Notes: a model not told the origin generated them from the sequence alone. A stretch of 64,000 nt of DNA from CAZCQG01 sp964500775 (GCA_964500775.1 CAZCQG010000007.1:5868-69867), one strand, 5' to 3'; counted from the first letter of the stretch, positions 25,100 to 34,530 are shown. A program made the numbers and translations.

Positions 25100-27688
25100 A
25101 TGAACATTTTTGAAAAACTGACCAATCAACTAAGAGAGAGTATAGAATCCGCAATCTCACTCGCGCTTCACTCCAAGAATCAAGAAGCACAAGTAGCGCA
25201 CCTTATTTGGGCATTGCTGACAAACAGCGGCTCGATTCTCAATCAAGCTCTGAACAAGATGAACATCGACAAAGCCGCCATAGAACTCGAAGCCAAAAGC
25301 GCAGTCGAGCGCCTCCCAAAAAGCTCTAGCGTAAGCAAGGAAAACATCAAAGTCTCTAAAAATCTCGTCGATTCGTTAACTCTTGCCGAAGGGGAAGCGA
25401 CGAAAAACGGCGATAAATTCATCGCGGTTGATAGCTGGATCATCGCAAATATCGGCTCTAAAGAGTTTAAAGAGATTCTTACCAAATACCTTGATTTAGG
25501 CGAACTCAAAAAGAATCTCCAAGCCATCCGCGGCACTAGCAAGATAGAGAGCCAAAGTGCCGATGAACACCTCGAAGCCCTCGCCAAATACGGTGTGGAT
25601 CTCACTCAAATGGCGATTGACAACAAACTTGATCCCGTCATCGGTAGGGATGAAGAGATAAGCCGAATGATGCAAATCCTCATCCGAAAGACCAAAAACA
25701 ACCCGATTCTCCTCGGTGAACCGGGCGTAGGAAAAACGGCAGTAGTCGAAGGGTTGGCGCAAAGAATTATCAATAAAGACGTCCCTTTAAGTCTCCAAAA
25801 CAAAAAAGTAGTAGCACTAGATATGAGCGCGCTCATAGCGGGAGCGAAGTACCGCGGGGAGTTTGAAGACAGGCTCAAAAGCGTCATTAATGAAGTAAAA
25901 AAGAGTGCAAACGTGATTCTCTTTATCGATGAGATTCATACTATCGTCGGCGCGGGCGCTAGCGAAGGGAGTATGGATGCCGCAAATATTTTAAAACCTG
26001 CCCTCGCGCGCGGCGAACTCCACACCATCGGCGCCACGACGCTCAAAGAGTACAGAAAGTATTTCGAGAAAGACACCGCGTTGCAACGCCGTTTCCAACC
26101 TATTCCAGTCAATGAGCCTACTATCAACGAAGCGCTCCAAATCTTGCGAGGAATCAAAGAGCGCCTTGAAGCCCACCATAACGTCACCATCGAGGACGGC
26201 GCATTGGTAGCCGCGGCGAAGCTCTCTAGCCGCTATATCGCCGATAGATTTCTCCCCGATAAAGCCATAGACCTCATAGACGAAGGGGCGGCGGAGCTTA
26301 AGATGCAGATAGAATCCGAGCCTACCGAATTAAGTAAAATAAAACGAGAAATCCAACGCCTCGAAGTGGAGCGTGAAGCTCTCTCTATGGAAAAAGGGGA
26401 CAAGAATAAGCAACGAATCGCCGAGGTGGGCAAGGAACTCGAAGATGCAAAAGAGAAGATGCGCGCGCTCCAATCGCAGTTTGAAAACGAGAAAAAGGTC
26501 TTTAACGAGGTAGCGGGGATAAAATCTAAAGCCGACGAACTTCGCAGGGAAGCGGAACTCGCCAAGCGGGGAGGGGATTTCAACAAAGCCGCCGAGATAG
26601 AATACGGCAAGATCCCCGATCTCCTCGCGCACGAAAAAGAGCTGAACGACAAATGGGCGCAGATGCAAGAGGCGGGAGTGCTGCTCCAAAACTCGGTCAA
26701 CGAAGAGCTCATCGCCAAGATCATCTCGCGCTGGACGGAGATCCCCGTCTCTAAAATGCTCCAAAGCGAAAAAGAGAAAGTGCTCCACGTCGAGGATGAA
26801 CTCCGTAAAGATGTCGTCGGGCAGGACAAAGCACTCAAAGCAATTGCAAGAGCAATCAAACGCAATAAAGCGGGACTAAGCGAGCAAAACCGCCCCATAG
26901 GCAGCTTCCTCTTCCTCGGTCCAACGGGCGTTGGTAAGACGCAGAGTGCCAAAACCTTGGCAAAATTCCTCTTTGACACCGACAAAAACATCGTCCGAAT
27001 CGATATGAGCGAATATATGGAGAAACACGCCGTAAGTAGACTCGTCGGTGCTCCTCCGGGATACGTCGGATACGAAGAGGGCGGTCAGCTCACAGAAGCT
27101 ATTAGGAGAAAACCCTACAGCGTCATCCTGTTTGATGAGATAGAAAAAGCCCATCCCGATGTGTTTAATGTACTTTTGCAGGTGTTAGATGAAGGGCGAT
27201 TGACCGATAATAAAGGGGTGACGGTGGATTTTAGAAACACCATCATCATCCTCACCTCAAACATCGCAAGCGACAAAATAATGGAGATAGGGGACGAAAA
27301 CGCCCGCGAAGAGGCGGTAAAAAACGAACTCAAACGCCATTTCAAACCCGAATTTTTAAACAGGCTAGATGACGTCATCATCTTCAATGCCCTTGGAATC
27401 GCACAGATTCGCGAGATAGTTTTTATCCTTTATGAAGGAATCAAAGCCAAACTCAAAGAAAAAGGGATAGAAAGTGCTTTAAGTAAAGAGGTCGCAGAAA
27501 AAATCGCCGAAGCGGGATTTGATCCCGTATACGGTGCCAGACCGCTCAAACGTGCCCTCTATGAGATCATAGAAGACACACTAGCGGAGCTGATACTCGA
27601 TGATAAATTGCATGAGGGGGATTTTGTGAGTTTTGATATGCTAGATGGTAAGATTGTGCCAAATATAAATAAACAAAGGGCAGGGTGA
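25100..27688 (+). CDS. clpB: ATP-dependent disaggregase chaperone
   Basis: ClpB dissolves protein aggregates together with DnaK. The 862-residue protein has an N-terminal Clp repeat domain (1-145), a first AAA+ module (Walker A GEPGVGKTA, Walker B LFIDEIHT), a middle coiled coil (about 395-520) typical of ClpB rather than ClpA, and a second AAA+ module (GPTGVGKTQ, ILFDEIEKAHPD) with a C-terminal D2-small domain. The start ATG is behind AAAGGAG and a consensus heat-shock-type regulated promoter. flgA overlaps the end (GTGA), an odd pairing of a stress gene with a flagellar gene. Confidence 0.98.
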   Translation: MNIFEKLTNQLRESIESAISLALHSKNQEAQVAHLIWALLTNSGSILNQALNKMNIDKAAIELEAKSAVERLPKSSSVSKENIKVSKNLVDSLTLAEGEATKNGDKFIAVDSWIIANIGSKEFKEILTKYLDLGELKKNLQAIRGTSKIESQSADEHLEALAKYGVDLTQMAIDNKLDPVIGRDEEISRMMQILIRKTKNNPILLGEPGVGKTAVVEGLAQRIINKDVPLSLQNKKVVALDMSALIAGAKYRGEFEDRLKSVINEVKKSANVILFIDEIHTIVGAGASEGSMDAANILKPALARGELHTIGATTLKEYRKYFEKDTALQRRFQPIPVNEPTINEALQILRGIKERLEAHHNVTIEDGALVAAAKLSSRYIADRFLPDKAIDLIDEGAAELKMQIESEPTELSKIKREIQRLEVEREALSMEKGDKNKQRIAEVGKELEDAKEKMRALQSQFENEKKVFNEVAGIKSKADELRREAELAKRGGDFNKAAEIEYGKIPDLLAHEKELNDKWAQMQEAGVLLQNSVNEELIAKIISRWTEIPVSKMLQSEKEKVLHVEDELRKDVVGQDKALKAIARAIKRNKAGLSEQNRPIGSFLFLGPTGVGKTQSAKTLAKFLFDTDKNIVRIDMSEYMEKHAVSRLVGAPPGYVGYEEGGQLTEAIRRKPYSVILFDEIEKAHPDVFNVLLQVLDEGRLTDNKGVTVDFRNTIIILTSNIASDKIMEIGDENAREEAVKNELKRHFKPEFLNRLDDVIIFNALGIAQIREIVFILYEGIKAKLKEKGIESALSKEVAEKIAEAGFDPVYGARPLKRALYEIIEDTLAELILDDKLHEGDFVSFDMLDGKIVPNINKQRAG

Positions 27689-28560
27689 AATATTTAATCG
27701 CGCTAATTTTTTTCGGTATGAGTGTTTGCGCCGTAGAGCTCGAAAAAGAGTATTTCTTCACCGATAGAAATATCACCTCTCGATTCTTTGATTCTTCTGC
27801 GGAGGAGTTTGACGTTATGTCGATTCCTCCCGATAAAAACGTCTACAAGGTCTATGCCGATCTTATAAAAGAGCCTTTTGAAAAGCACAACATCGCAGTA
27901 CATTCTAAACATTCCGTCGTCGTGTTTATCAAAAAAGGGTTGTTTGAGATGGATGCTATCAAGGAGTATATCGCGACGCTTTACGAGGATGCGTATGCGA
28001 AATACGGCATCGACGTAGAAACGATAGAGTTAAAACCCCTCTCATCACTCGACTTTACAAACCCCGAGATAGAAAAGATACATTTTAACGAATCGCTTTT
28101 AGGGCGTGATGGCGGGACGTTCAGCGTCGATTTTCTAGATGCGGGTGTAAAAAAAAGAATCTATTTTAGTTTTGACATTACGGCAAAAATACATGTACTC
28201 AAAGCAAAAAGGGACATACGAAGCGGTGAACGGATAGATATTTGGGATTTTGAGGTTACGAATGCGGAGTTTAAGAATCTCACTAAAAAACCCGCGCAGA
28301 TTCAAGATACGGCAAATGCGACCGTGAAGGCGTATTTGCGAAAGGGAGCGATACTCTCTTCACGGCATCTAAAGTATACGAAACTCGTACAAAAAGGGGA
28401 TAAACTAAGCGCGATGATGCAAGAGGGGGGATTTGAGCTTCGATTTAACGCGGAAGCGCTCGAAGAAGGGAATATCGGGGACACGATAAAAATAAAAAAT
28501 AGTTCAGATACAATCCTGGAAGCAAAAATTGTAGAAGCGGGAAAAGTAGAGGTGCGATGA
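27685..28560 (+). CDS. flgA: flagellar P-ring assembly chaperone FlgA
   Basis: FlgA is a periplasmic chaperone for polymerisation of FlgI into the P-ring. The 291-residue protein begins with a signal peptide (KYLIALIFFGMSVCAVE) and has a C-terminal SAF domain (about 165-290) with VLKAKRDIRSGERID and LRKGAILSSRHLKYTKLVQKGD-like blocks, plus the terminal FlgA/SAF strand ALEEGNIGDTIKIKN. The start is GTG overlapping the clpB stop as GTGA. The flgA-ubiX-coaD-tmk order equals that of C. jejuni. Confidence 0.88.
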   Translation: MKYLIALIFFGMSVCAVELEKEYFFTDRNITSRFFDSSAEEFDVMSIPPDKNVYKVYADLIKEPFEKHNIAVHSKHSVVVFIKKGLFEMDAIKEYIATLYEDAYAKYGIDVETIELKPLSSLDFTNPEIEKIHFNESLLGRDGGTFSVDFLDAGVKKRIYFSFDITAKIHVLKAKRDIRSGERIDIWDFEVTNAEFKNLTKKPAQIQDTANATVKAYLRKGAILSSRHLKYTKLVQKGDKLSAMMQEGGFELRFNAEALEEGNIGDTIKIKNSSDTILEAKIVEAGKVEVR

Positions 28561-29078
28561 AATTAGTGATAGGAATAAGCGGTGCAAGCGGATATAGGCT
28601 AGGTGAACGGCTGCTTGAGTTATTGCCTAGCGGTATAGAAAAGCACGTCGTGGTGAGCGAGAGCGCAAAAGTCGTTGCAAAATATGAAGAGATGAGAATC
28701 TATGGAAATGACGACATCTCCGCCCCGATCTCTTCGGGCTCGTTCGGCGCGGATGCGATGATAATCGTCCCGTGTTCTATGAATACACTCGCCAAAATCG
28801 CCTGCGGTATCGCCGACAATCTCCTCACTCGTGCGGCAAGCGTGATGATAAAAGAGCAAAAAAAGCTCCTCCTTGCTCCGCGCGAGATGCCGCTAAGTCC
28901 CATCGCGCTAGAGAATATGCTCAAACTCTCTCGTTTGGGCGTTATCGTTTCGCCGCCGATGCTAAGCTATTATGCCGAATGCGGCAGCTTAGAGGAAATG
29001 GAGCGTTTCGTCGTGGGAAAGTGGCTCGATTCGCTCGGAATCCAAAACGATCTCTATATAAGATGGGGAGCAGAATGA
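28557..29078 (+). CDS. ubiX: flavin prenyltransferase UbiX
   Basis: UbiX attaches dimethylallyl to FMN to make prenylated FMN, the cofactor of UbiD decarboxylases. The 173-residue protein has the family N-terminus IGISGASGYRLGERLLELL, the FMN/phosphate block IVPCSMNTLAKIACGIADNLL, and APREMPLSPI. It overlaps flgA (ATGA) and coaD (ATGA). The length is a little short but all core blocks are present. Confidence 0.93.
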   Translation: MKLVIGISGASGYRLGERLLELLPSGIEKHVVVSESAKVVAKYEEMRIYGNDDISAPISSGSFGADAMIIVPCSMNTLAKIACGIADNLLTRAASVMIKEQKKLLLAPREMPLSPIALENMLKLSRLGVIVSPPMLSYYAECGSLEEMERFVVGKWLDSLGIQNDLYIRWGAE

Positions 29079-29566
29079 AACAAAAAATCGCGGTCTATCC
29101 CGGGACGTTCGATCCCATCACCAACGGACACTTTGACGTGATAGAGCGGGCAGGAAAGCTCTTTGATAGGATTATCATCGCCGTGGCGAAATCGACCCAA
29201 AAATCGCCGATGTTTGACCTAGACACGAGGGTTTTTATGGCGGAACAAGCGGTAAAAGGTTTTCAAAACGTCGAAGTACGGTCATTTGGGAATCTCTTAG
29301 CCGATTTTGCCAAAGAGTGCGATGCGAATATCGTAGTGCGCGGCTTGCGTGCGGTGAGCGATTTTGAGTACGAACTCCAAATGGGATATGCCAACGCTTC
29401 GCTCAATCCTAACCTAGAGACAATCTATCTGATGCCAAGTCTTAGTAACGCTTTTATCAGCGCCACGGTGGTACGGACTATCATCTATCACAAAGGCGAT
29501 TTTTCCCACCTTGTTCCCGAAGTGGTGCAAAAGATCGTAAAGGAGAAGTTTTGTATGTCGCGATAG
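29075..29566 (+). CDS. coaD: phosphopantetheine adenylyltransferase
   Basis: CoaD adenylylates 4'-phosphopantetheine in coenzyme A synthesis. The 163-residue protein starts at the ATG overlapping the ubiX stop (ATGA). The nucleotidyltransferase motifs are YPGTFDPITNGH (TxGH) and ISATVVRTII (ISSTxxR). VVRGLRAVSDFEYE is the CoaD signature. A much longer open frame from 28772 exists only because it reads through ubiX in another frame. Confidence 0.96.
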   Translation: MKQKIAVYPGTFDPITNGHFDVIERAGKLFDRIIIAVAKSTQKSPMFDLDTRVFMAEQAVKGFQNVEVRSFGNLLADFAKECDANIVVRGLRAVSDFEYELQMGYANASLNPNLETIYLMPSLSNAFISATVVRTIIYHKGDFSHLVPEVVQKIVKEKFCMSR

Positions 29567-30117
29567 AGGGGATTGACACCTGCGGAAAAAGTACGCAAAT
29601 AGAGTTACTCAAAAAGCAATTTAAAGATGCTATCTTCGTCAAAGAGCCGGGGAGTACGCCGCTAGGCGAAAAACTCCGAGAGTTGTTGCTCAATTTCGAG
29701 ATCCGCTCACACAGAGCGGAATTTTTACTCTTTTGTGCCGATAGAGCGGAGTTGATGGAGAGTGTCGTCGAACAAAATGAGGATAAGCTTATAATCAGCG
29801 ATCGAAGCGTCATATCGGGCATTGCCTATGCCGACAAATACGATATGGAAACGACGTTATTTATCAATAACTTTGCCCTCGGCGGCATATTCCCTCAAAA
29901 AGCGATTATGCTCGAACTCGATCGCGATACGCTCCTCTCTCGGATGTCAAAAAAATGCGAAGACAGAATCGAACAAAGAGGCACTGAAAAGCTCTTGCAA
30001 TACCAAGCAAGAATCAAAGAGGTAATCCAATCGTTAAAAATTGAATCTATGATTGTGGATGCAAAGTTGCCGATAGAGGAGATTAACCGTCAAATCAGTA
30101 AATTTTTGGCACAATAA
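29551..30117 (+). CDS. tmk: thymidylate kinase
   Basis: Tmk converts dTMP to dTDP. The 188-residue protein shows the P-loop IEGIDTCGKSTQ, the EPGSTPLGEKLRELLL block in place of the usual REPGGTP, the DRSVISGIAYA motif, and a short lid (about 128-140). The start is TTG at 29551, five bases after AGGAG and inside the end of coaD (16-base overlap). Confidence 0.93.
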   Translation: MYVAIEGIDTCGKSTQIELLKKQFKDAIFVKEPGSTPLGEKLRELLLNFEIRSHRAEFLLFCADRAELMESVVEQNEDKLIISDRSVISGIAYADKYDMETTLFINNFALGGIFPQKAIMLELDRDTLLSRMSKKCEDRIEQRGTEKLLQYQARIKEVIQSLKIESMIVDAKLPIEEINRQISKFLAQ

Positions 30118-30142
30118 TTTAAAAATAAATTAAGGATTTGCT

Positions 30143-30925
30143 ATGAAAACGATAGCGGTTTATAATATTAAGGGCGGTGTAGGCAAAACTGCAACTGCCG
30201 TAAACTTATCCTACAACTGCGCCAAAGAAGGCTTCAAGACGCTCATTTGGGATCTCGATCCGCAGGGTGCGGCGAGCTATTATCTCAAAGTAAAAGCGAA
30301 GGTAAAAGGGGGGACGAAAAAGCTCCTCAAAGCCAAAGACATCGAACCTTTTATTAAAGAGAGCGAGATAGAGCATCTCGATATTTTGCCTGCCGATTTT
30401 TCATATAGAAATATGGATTTGATGTTGGATGGCTCAAAAAAATCGCATAAAAAAATGGAATCGCTTTTAAAAAATATCCAAGAGGATTATGATGTGGTAT
30501 TTTTGGATGCGCCGCCCAATATCTCGCTGGTCTCCGAAAACGTCTTTGAAGCGGCCGACTATATCGTCGTCCCCGTGATTCCCACGACGCTTTCGATAAG
30601 GACGTATGAGCAAATAATCGAACATTTCAAAGAGCATAAACTTGATACTTCGAGAATCTATCCATTTTTTTCAATGGTGGATTTGCGAAAAGGGATGCAT
30701 CGAAGTTTTATCCATGAAAATAATCTCATAAACCTTTTGCGCGCCACCGTGCCCTATTCATCGTATGTAGAGAAAATGGGATTGACGCAAGCTCCCGTAG
30801 GCGAGTTTGCAAAAAATACTCCCGCATCCAAATCATACGAGATGCTTTGGGAGGAGATGAAAAATATCGCTCAAATAGGATACGTAGACGCATTACCTAA
30901 AATATTCGGAAAAATAAAAGGGTAG
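30143..30925 (+). CDS. ParA/MinD-family ATPase, orphan
   Basis: The 260-residue protein has the deviant Walker A KGGVGKTATAVNLS, the switch I block DLDPQGAASYYL and Walker B VVFLDAPPN, typical of ParA/Soj ATPases that position DNA or protein cargo. No parB or parS candidate is next to it, so it is unlikely to be the main chromosome partition gene. A CHAD/poly-Lys linker (KVKAKVKGGTKKLLKAKD) is inserted near residue 55. It forms a run with comF, a PolB-like exonuclease and hisH/hisA. Cargo is unknown. Confidence 0.85.
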   Translation: MKTIAVYNIKGGVGKTATAVNLSYNCAKEGFKTLIWDLDPQGAASYYLKVKAKVKGGTKKLLKAKDIEPFIKESEIEHLDILPADFSYRNMDLMLDGSKKSHKKMESLLKNIQEDYDVVFLDAPPNISLVSENVFEAADYIVVPVIPTTLSIRTYEQIIEHFKEHKLDTSRIYPFFSMVDLRKGMHRSFIHENNLINLLRATVPYSSYVEKMGLTQAPVGEFAKNTPASKSYEMLWEEMKNIAQIGYVDALPKIFGKIKG

Positions 30926-30930
30926 GGGGG

Positions 30931-31521
30931 GTGTTTACCTGCATCATTTGCGGGAAATATTCGCTTTCTAGTGTTTGCGGTGGTTGCAAAAAAGCGTTTT
31001 TTGCTCCCGTCCCTGCTACGAGAATCGTAAAAGATGATTTTAAAGTACACTCGTTTTTTAAACTCGGAGAGCTGCAGGACATCGCACACACGAAATATTG
31101 TTTACTCGGCTCTAGGATGTATAGATTCTTATCTAAAGAGGCGCGAAAGTTTTTTTATCAAGGATTTGATCCGACAAGCAAGGTCTACCTCATACCCATT
31201 GACGACGTACCAAAGAGGGGATATTCTCAAAATGCGATTATGGCAAAAGAGTTTTCAAATAAGAATCTTATACCCCTTTATGCCTCGCTTGGAGCGCAAA
31301 ACGATGTAAATTATGCGGGCAAAAAACTTGATTTTAGAATCGCGAATAAAAAAGGTTTTCGGTATAAAGGGAAAAAAGGAATAAGCGCCATTTTGCTCGA
31401 TGATATTATCACAACCGGAACGACTATGAATGAAGCCTATGAGACGCTGACACAAGAAGGCATAGATGTCCTTTTCGGACTTACTTTGTTTGATGCGAGA
31501 GATAAAATGGAGGATAATTAA
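30931..31521 (+). CDS. ComF-family phosphoribosyltransferase
   Basis: The 196-residue protein has an N-terminal zinc-ribbon-like CIICGKYSLSSVCGGC, as in ComF/GntX, and a C-terminal type I phosphoribosyltransferase domain with PIDDVPKRGYSQN and the PRPP loop ILLDDIITTGTTMNEA. ComF proteins are linked to DNA uptake in competent bacteria. The start is GTG at 30931 directly behind a G-rich Shine-Dalgarno (AGGGGGGG). The stop overlaps the next ATG by one base (TAATG). Confidence 0.85.
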   Translation: MFTCIICGKYSLSSVCGGCKKAFFAPVPATRIVKDDFKVHSFFKLGELQDIAHTKYCLLGSRMYRFLSKEARKFFYQGFDPTSKVYLIPIDDVPKRGYSQNAIMAKEFSNKNLIPLYASLGAQNDVNYAGKKLDFRIANKKGFRYKGKKGISAILLDDIITTGTTMNEAYETLTQEGIDVLFGLTLFDARDKMEDN

Positions 31522-32288
31522 TGATAGCTATTTTTGATTGTGAGACGATACCCGATACTAAGTTAGTGCGGGAATGTTTTGAGATTGATACCGATGACGA
31601 CTATGAGGCGACAAAGGAGGCGTTTGCGCTCAATCACGAAAAAAAAGGGAGCGATTTTCTCGCACTCCCCTATCATAAGGTAGTCTCCATCTCTGCGGTC
31701 ATTTGTGATAATTTCGGGAGATTTGTAAAGGTCGGATGTTTCGGTGTGGATGAGATTCCAAACGAAGAGAAGATACTCGGAGAGTTTTTATCGTTCATCG
31801 ACAAAAAAAAGCCTAGATTAGTGAGTTTTAACGGGAGGGGATTTGATCTGCCGATGCTATTTATCCGTGCTATGCGATATAACATTGCTTGCCCCGCCTA
31901 TTTTGATGCGACCAACAAATGGGAGAATTATAGAACCCGTTTTGCCGAGGCATTTCATCTGGATTTGATGGATACTTTGGGTGGATTTGGCGCGGTACGG
32001 GGGCTCAATCTGAATGAATTGTGCAAAATGGCGGGGATTCCCGGAAAATATGACGTGAGCGGGGACGACGTGTTTGAATTGTATTACGCCAAAGAGTACA
32101 AGAAAATCGATGAATATTGTGAAAGTGATGTATTGAACACATACCTCCTTTTTTTAAAATATGAATTATTAAAAGGGAATCTTTCGCTTAAAGAGTATAA
32201 AGAGTTAATTTTGGATTTTAAAGATAAAATTCCGCAAGATAAAGGCTATACCGAGGTATTTCGAGCCTTTGCAGACAAAGAGGTATAA
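31521..32288 (+). CDS. PolB-like predicted 3'-5' exonuclease
   Basis: The 255-residue protein belongs to the stand-alone family related to the exonuclease domain of DNA polymerase B. Motif I is IFDCETIPD (Asp, Glu); motif II lies in RLVSFNGRGFDLPML (Asp), and motif III near YCESDVLNTYLLFL (Tyr/Asp). The cellular role is unknown but presumably DNA repair or maturation. It follows comF by a one-base overlap and is followed directly by the Cache-like membrane protein gene. Confidence 0.82.
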   Translation: MIAIFDCETIPDTKLVRECFEIDTDDDYEATKEAFALNHEKKGSDFLALPYHKVVSISAVICDNFGRFVKVGCFGVDEIPNEEKILGEFLSFIDKKKPRLVSFNGRGFDLPMLFIRAMRYNIACPAYFDATNKWENYRTRFAEAFHLDLMDTLGGFGAVRGLNLNELCKMAGIPGKYDVSGDDVFELYYAKEYKKIDEYCESDVLNTYLLFLKYELLKGNLSLKEYKELILDFKDKIPQDKGYTEVFRAFADKEV

Positions 32289-33200
32289 ATGCTCGCACAC
32301 GAGATAAACTTATTCGCAGAGTATAGATATGAGCTTCGTGCCTATCTATGCTACCTTTTCCAAAGAAACATCAGCAATAATCTTCCGCAAGTGGAGTTGA
32401 GCAAGCTGCTTGACGGACTAGAAAAGATAAAAGGGGAGATCTCCCTGTTTCATGCGATGTATGTGCTTGATAGATCGGGCACGCAGGTCATAGAGTGCAT
32501 CACCGATAATTTTGAACACGTCTCATCCAAAGGGATGAATTTTAACGACAGAGCATACTTTTACAGGGCCGTCAAAGAGAAGAAATGTGTTTTGACCGAC
32601 CCGTATCCTTCGAGAATCAAAGGGGTGATCGTCGTCACGGCGGCGTATCCGGTATATAACGAAGCGCAAGAGTTGCAGTATGTGGTGTGTATGGACTTGC
32701 CCTTTGACGAGGCGACGCGTATCGTCAATCCTACGGCGACGAACAGATTCGCATCATCCGTCTCAAAAGCCGTTTACGGTGTTTTAAGCCTCTCGCTGTT
32801 GGCGGTGACGATGCTTTTGTTTTTAAAAGGACTCGTAAGTACGTACGATGCGATTATTCATTTCAATAAATTTGAAATAAAAGATATGTTTGAGGCGACG
32901 ATATTGCTTACCCTCTCCCTTGCTATATTTGATTTGGTGAAAGCGATTTTTGAAGAAGAGGTGCTTGGGCGGCACAAAAAAGATCATAACTCCAACATCC
33001 ACTCGACGATGATACGATTCCTAGGTTCGATCATCATTGCCATATCTATAGAAGCGTTGATGTTGGTATTTAAGTTTACCCTTATCGATCCCGATAAGAT
33101 AGTATATGCCGTGTATCTGATAGGGGGTGTTATGATGCTTCTTATCGGATTAGCATTCTATGTCAGATCATCACAAAATAACGAGTGTTGTAAAAAATGA
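32289..33200 (+). CDS. membrane protein with N-terminal Cache/PDC-like sensor, unknown function
   Basis: The 303-residue protein has an N-terminal region resembling a PDC/Cache sensor (about 50-155): FHAMYVLDRSGTQVIE, MNFNDRAYFYRAVKEKK and IVVTAAYPVYNE are typical Cache blocks. Four membrane helices follow (about 161-182, 200-221, 242-263, 271-292). There is no signal peptide or membrane helix before the sensor, which is unusual because Cache domains normally lie outside the cell. No output domain (GGDEF, kinase, MCP) is present. It starts directly after the exonuclease gene and overlaps hisH (ATGA). Confidence 0.7.
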   Translation: MLAHEINLFAEYRYELRAYLCYLFQRNISNNLPQVELSKLLDGLEKIKGEISLFHAMYVLDRSGTQVIECITDNFEHVSSKGMNFNDRAYFYRAVKEKKCVLTDPYPSRIKGVIVVTAAYPVYNEAQELQYVVCMDLPFDEATRIVNPTATNRFASSVSKAVYGVLSLSLLAVTMLLFLKGLVSTYDAIIHFNKFEIKDMFEATILLTLSLAIFDLVKAIFEEEVLGRHKKDHNSNIHSTMIRFLGSIIIAISIEALMLVFKFTLIDPDKIVYAVYLIGGVMMLLIGLAFYVRSSQNNECCKK

Positions 33201-33823
33201 ATGAAGTAACGATCGTAGATTACAATATGGGGAATCTCGCGAGTGTGGCGAATGCGATTCAGAAGATAGGTGCAAAAGCCAACTTCGCGAAAACCAAAGA
33301 GGATATTTTAAAATCAAAAAAGCTCATATTGCCCGGCGTAGGTGCGTTTGGAGAAGCGATGGAGCACTTGCGAGAAAACGGGCTGGATGTCGCTATCACG
33401 GAGTATGCAAGAAGCGGCAGGGAGCTACTTGGAATCTGCCTCGGGATGCAGCTTTTGTTTGAAAAAAGCGAAGAGTTCGGCGCGCACGAGGGATTGGGGC
33501 TCATTCCCGGTTCGGTAGTAAAGTTTGATGAGAGCAGATTTAGCGAGCGATTAAAGATACCCCAAATGGGATGGAATAAACTTTTTGTAAATAAGGACCA
33601 TTTTCTATTTAACGGTTTGGATAAAGAGATGTATCTCTATTTTGTCCATAGTTATCACGCGCAGTGCGACGAAGAGTACATTATCGGCAAGACGCTCTAT
33701 GGATACGAATTTCCGAGCGCGGTAGCAAAAGATAATGTCTGCGGTTTTCAACCGCATCCGGAAAAAAGTCATGAAGTAGGCTTGGAAATACTAAAAAATT
33801 ATATTGAAAAACAGGGGAGATGA
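33197..33823 (+). CDS. hisH: imidazole glycerol phosphate synthase, glutaminase subunit
   Basis: HisH makes ammonia for HisF in histidine biosynthesis. The 208-residue amidotransferase has VDYNMGNLASVANA, LPGVGAFGEAM, the nucleophile LGICLGMQLLFEKSEE (Cys about 80) and the C-terminal FQPHPEKS with His and Glu (usual FQFHPEKS). It overlaps the Cache-like gene and hisA. hisF is not in the window. Confidence 0.96.
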   Translation: MNEVTIVDYNMGNLASVANAIQKIGAKANFAKTKEDILKSKKLILPGVGAFGEAMEHLRENGLDVAITEYARSGRELLGICLGMQLLFEKSEEFGAHEGLGLIPGSVVKFDESRFSERLKIPQMGWNKLFVNKDHFLFNGLDKEMYLYFVHSYHAQCDEEYIIGKTLYGYEFPSAVAKDNVCGFQPHPEKSHEVGLEILKNYIEKQGR

Positions 33824-34530
33824 TGGATATTTATCCCGCGATTGATCTAAAAGAAGGGAAAGCCGTCAGGCTGTATAAAGGAGTTATGGAAAGTGCAAAG
33901 ATATATAGTGACGAGCCGTATAAAATTGCACAAGCTTTTGAAAAAATGGGGGCAACGTGGCTGCACTTGGTAGATTTGGACGGCGCGTTTGCAGGCGGTC
34001 CGGTCAATTTCGAGGCGATACGACAAATACGTGAGCATACGAATCTAAAGATCGAACTGGGCGGCGGGATTAGAAGCGAGGAAATCATATTAAAATATAA
34101 AGAACTCGGAATCGATAGATTTATTTTAGGCTCTATTGCCGCAAAAGCACCCAATTTCGTAAAAGATATGGCACAGAAATATAATATTGCAGTAGGGTTA
34201 GACGCAATAAACGGCTATGTTGCCACCGAAGGTTGGGCGTCAGAGACGACCATTCCTGCAGAAGAGCTTGCGTTGAAGTTTAAAGAGAGCGGCGTACAAG
34301 CGATTATCTGCACCGATATAGCCCAAGACGGGACGCTTGAGGGTGTAAATATAGATTTTACGCTCAAGATAAAGCAAGCATCTGCTCTTTATACAATAGC
34401 AAGCGGCGGCGTGAAAGATTTGGAAGACATTTTGCTTGCAAATAAAAACGGAATCGACGGTATTATTATCGGTAAAGCATATTACGAGGGAAAAGTTGAC
34501 TTATCCGAGGCTTTTTTGTCAATTCGGTAA
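33823..34530 (+). CDS. hisA: phosphoribosylformimino-5-aminoimidazole carboxamide ribotide isomerase
   Basis: HisA catalyses the Amadori isomerisation of ProFAR in histidine biosynthesis. The TIM barrel of 235 residues has the catalytic Asp in YPAIDLKEGKAVRLYKG, HLVDLDGAF, GGGIRSEE and the second catalytic Asp in ICTDIAQDGTLEG. Two adjacent ATG codons (33820, 33823) are possible; the second gives better spacing from GGGGAG and the usual MDIYPAIDL start. It overlaps hisH. Confidence 0.95.
   Translation: MDIYPAIDLKEGKAVRLYKGVMESAKIYSDEPYKIAQAFEKMGATWLHLVDLDGAFAGGPVNFEAIRQIREHTNLKIELGGGIRSEEIILKYKELGIDRFILGSIAAKAPNFVKDMAQKYNIAVGLDAINGYVATEGWASETTIPAEELALKFKESGVQAIICTDIAQDGTLEGVNIDFTLKIKQASALYTIASGGVKDLEDILLANKNGIDGIIIGKAYYEGKVDLSEAFLSIR

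Noticed and set aside
26233..26991. 252-codon minus-strand ORF opposite clpB
   Set aside because: Antisense frame of a conserved ClpB coiled-coil region, Ser/Leu-rich composition typical of shadow frames.
28772..29074. Long N-terminal extension of coaD through ubiX
   Set aside because: The extension is the wrong frame of ubiX; the ATG at 29075 with an ATGA overlap gives a normal-length CoaD.
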